A stretch of DNA of 5,174 nt from Kiloniellaceae bacterium (lineage in GTDB: Bacteria > Pseudomonadota > Alphaproteobacteria > Kiloniellales > Kiloniellaceae), in contig JANQKX010000082.1 in the NCBI GenBank assembly GCA_028280915.1, forward strand, positions 1 through 5,174. Direction: 5' to 3'. Positions 4,214-5,174 of the stretch are shown piece by piece; positions within the stretch are counted from its first letter, which is position 1; the number at the start of each line of letters is the position of its first letter. The position numbers were made by a program, and so were the translations under genes. Under the pieces are notes generated by a model, which saw nothing but the letters and a program-made list of their open reading frames with translations, was not told where the DNA came from and searched no databases.

Positions 4214-5174
4214 TTAGGTGTTAAACCACCAACGCTCAATGCCCCGCTCGCCGTCCATGTCCCAATTGGACGCCATCTTTTCTTCGTGGGCCACCTTGTC
4301 GGTGAGGGCAAAGACATAGCTGGCGAAGAAGGGCACCACCACGCCGCCGTCGGTGTTTACGATTTCCTGCATCTCGTAGTACATGGCCCGGCGCTTGTCA
4401 TCGTCCAGCTCGGAGCGGGCCGCGACCAAAAGCTCGTCGAAGCGGGCATTGGACCAGAAGGTGTCGTTCCACGGCTTGCCCGATTCATAGGCGGTGGAGA
4501 ACATCCAGTCCTCGGTGGGACGGCCACCCCAGTAGCAGGCGCACCAGGGCTTGTTCATCCACACGTTGGACCAGTAGCCGTCGTTGGGCTCACGCACCAA
4601 ATCGATGGTAATGCCGGCCTTGGCCGCGTGCTCCTTGTAGAGGGTGGCCGCGTCCAAAGCACCGCCGAAGGCCGCGTCGGCGGCATGCAGCGGCACCGTC
4701 AGGCTGTCCATGCCCGCCTGCTTCAGATGATGCTTGGCCCGTTCCGGATCATAGGCACGCTGGGGCAGATCCTTGTTGAAGTAACGGTTGGCCGGGGCGA
4801 TGGGGGTGTCGTTGCCCAGCGCGCCATAGTTCTTCAGCACGGTTTTCAGCAAGGCTTCCCGGTCGACGGCATATTTCAGGGCCAGGCGCACGTCCACGTT
4901 ATCAAAGGGCGCCGTGTCGGTGCGCATGGGGAAGGTGTAGTGCTGGGTGCCCGTGATGGCATTGATGTTGATACCTTCGCGGCGGCCGAGCAAGCCGGCG
5001 GTCTTGAGGTCGATACGGTCAATGGCATCCACTTCGCCGGTCACCAGGGCGTTCTGCCGCGCGGTGGGATCGACGATGGAGATGATTTCGAAGGAATTGA
5101 AGTGGCCCTTGCTGTCGTCATAAAAATTGGCGAACTTTTCGCCGGTGGCCAAGACGCCGGGCTCGAACTGCTTG
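4214..5174 (-). CDS. ABC-transporter substrate-binding protein, SBP_bac_5 (peptide/opine/nickel) family, C-terminal part
   Basis: The last 320 residues are present; the frame runs open to the window edge, so the N-terminus with the signal peptide lies beyond 5174. The TTG near 5152 is an internal Leu, not a start. Family 5 binding proteins sit in the periplasm and deliver oligopeptides or similar ligands to an ABC permease. Supporting features, in order, are PTARQNALVTGEVDAID (the usual 'A-R-x-x-A-L-x-x-G-E-V-D' region), FPMRTDTAPFDNVDVRLALKYAVDREALL (the conserved 'P-F-D-x-x-x-V-R-x-A-x-x-x-A-V-D-R' region), APANRYFNKDLPQRAYDPERAKHHLKQAGM, and a YWGGRPTEDWMFSTAY region near the ligand cleft. 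Full-length members have about 500-550 residues, so roughly 40% is missing. No permease gene follows it on this strand; corA is convergent, and a hairpin separates the two. Ligand cannot be predicted from this part. Confidence 0.93.
   Translation of the reverse strand, partial: KQFEPGVLATGEKFANFYDDSKGHFNSFEIISIVDPTARQNALVTGEVDAIDRIDLKTAGLLGRREGININAITGTQHYTFPMRTDTAPFDNVDVRLALKYAVDREALLKTVLKNYGALGNDTPIAPANRYFNKDLPQRAYDPERAKHHLKQAGMDSLTVPLHAADAAFGGALDAATLYKEHAAKAGITIDLVREPNDGYWSNVWMNKPWCACYWGGRPTEDWMFSTAYESGKPWNDTFWSNARFDELLVAARSELDDDKRRAMYYEMQEIVNTDGGVVVPFFASYVFALTDKVAHEEKMASNWDMDGERGIERWWFNT

Overview
This looks like an ordinary chromosomal housekeeping segment of a GC-rich proteobacterium, most likely an alphaproteobacterium. 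That assignment rests on the character of the proteins (the 69-residue cold-shock protein, the DinB-type protein with its acidic tail ending in WEEG, the EamA transporters) and on overall GC-rich coding. It is an inference from protein style, not a database result. I see no insertion sequence, integrase, tRNA, rRNA, CRISPR array or phage gene.

Layout, left to right. Bases 1-89 hold the last codons of a + strand gene that looks like the C-terminus of an EamA/DMT-type membrane transporter. Its stop codon overlaps the stop of a convergent − strand Nudix hydrolase (535 to 86). A complete EamA/DMT transporter lies further along the − strand (1659 to 730), 194 bases upstream of the Nudix gene. A 381-base divergent intergenic region (1660-2040) follows. 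It carries the start signals of the EamA gene and a long, structured leader for a + strand cold-shock protein gene (2041-2250). The 3' side of that gene is also heavily structured: a small hairpin, a perfect 15-bp tandem repeat, a compound hairpin and a convincing intrinsic terminator ending near 2382. A DinB-family putative metal-dependent protein (2457-3023) comes next; it has a fair promoter so close to its ATG that the mRNA may be leaderless. A CorA-type divalent cation transporter (3085-4056) follows with a good ribosome binding site. A large hairpin between 4092 and 4125 probably ends both corA and the convergent − strand gene at the right edge, an ABC-transporter substrate-binding protein of the peptide/SBP_bac_5 family (stop at 4214, N-terminus beyond 5174).

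The genes do not form an obvious single pathway: small-molecule export, nucleotide hydrolysis, cold adaptation, a DinB-type enzyme, Mg2+ transport and oligopeptide-type uptake. The part least explained by ordinary annotation is the non-coding RNA around the cold-shock gene. The leader contains two mutually exclusive helices, one of them terminator-like, and the 3' UTR could yield a stable small RNA. These are predictions made by eye from base pairing, without folding energies or comparative data. I found no evidence of a new multi-gene system.
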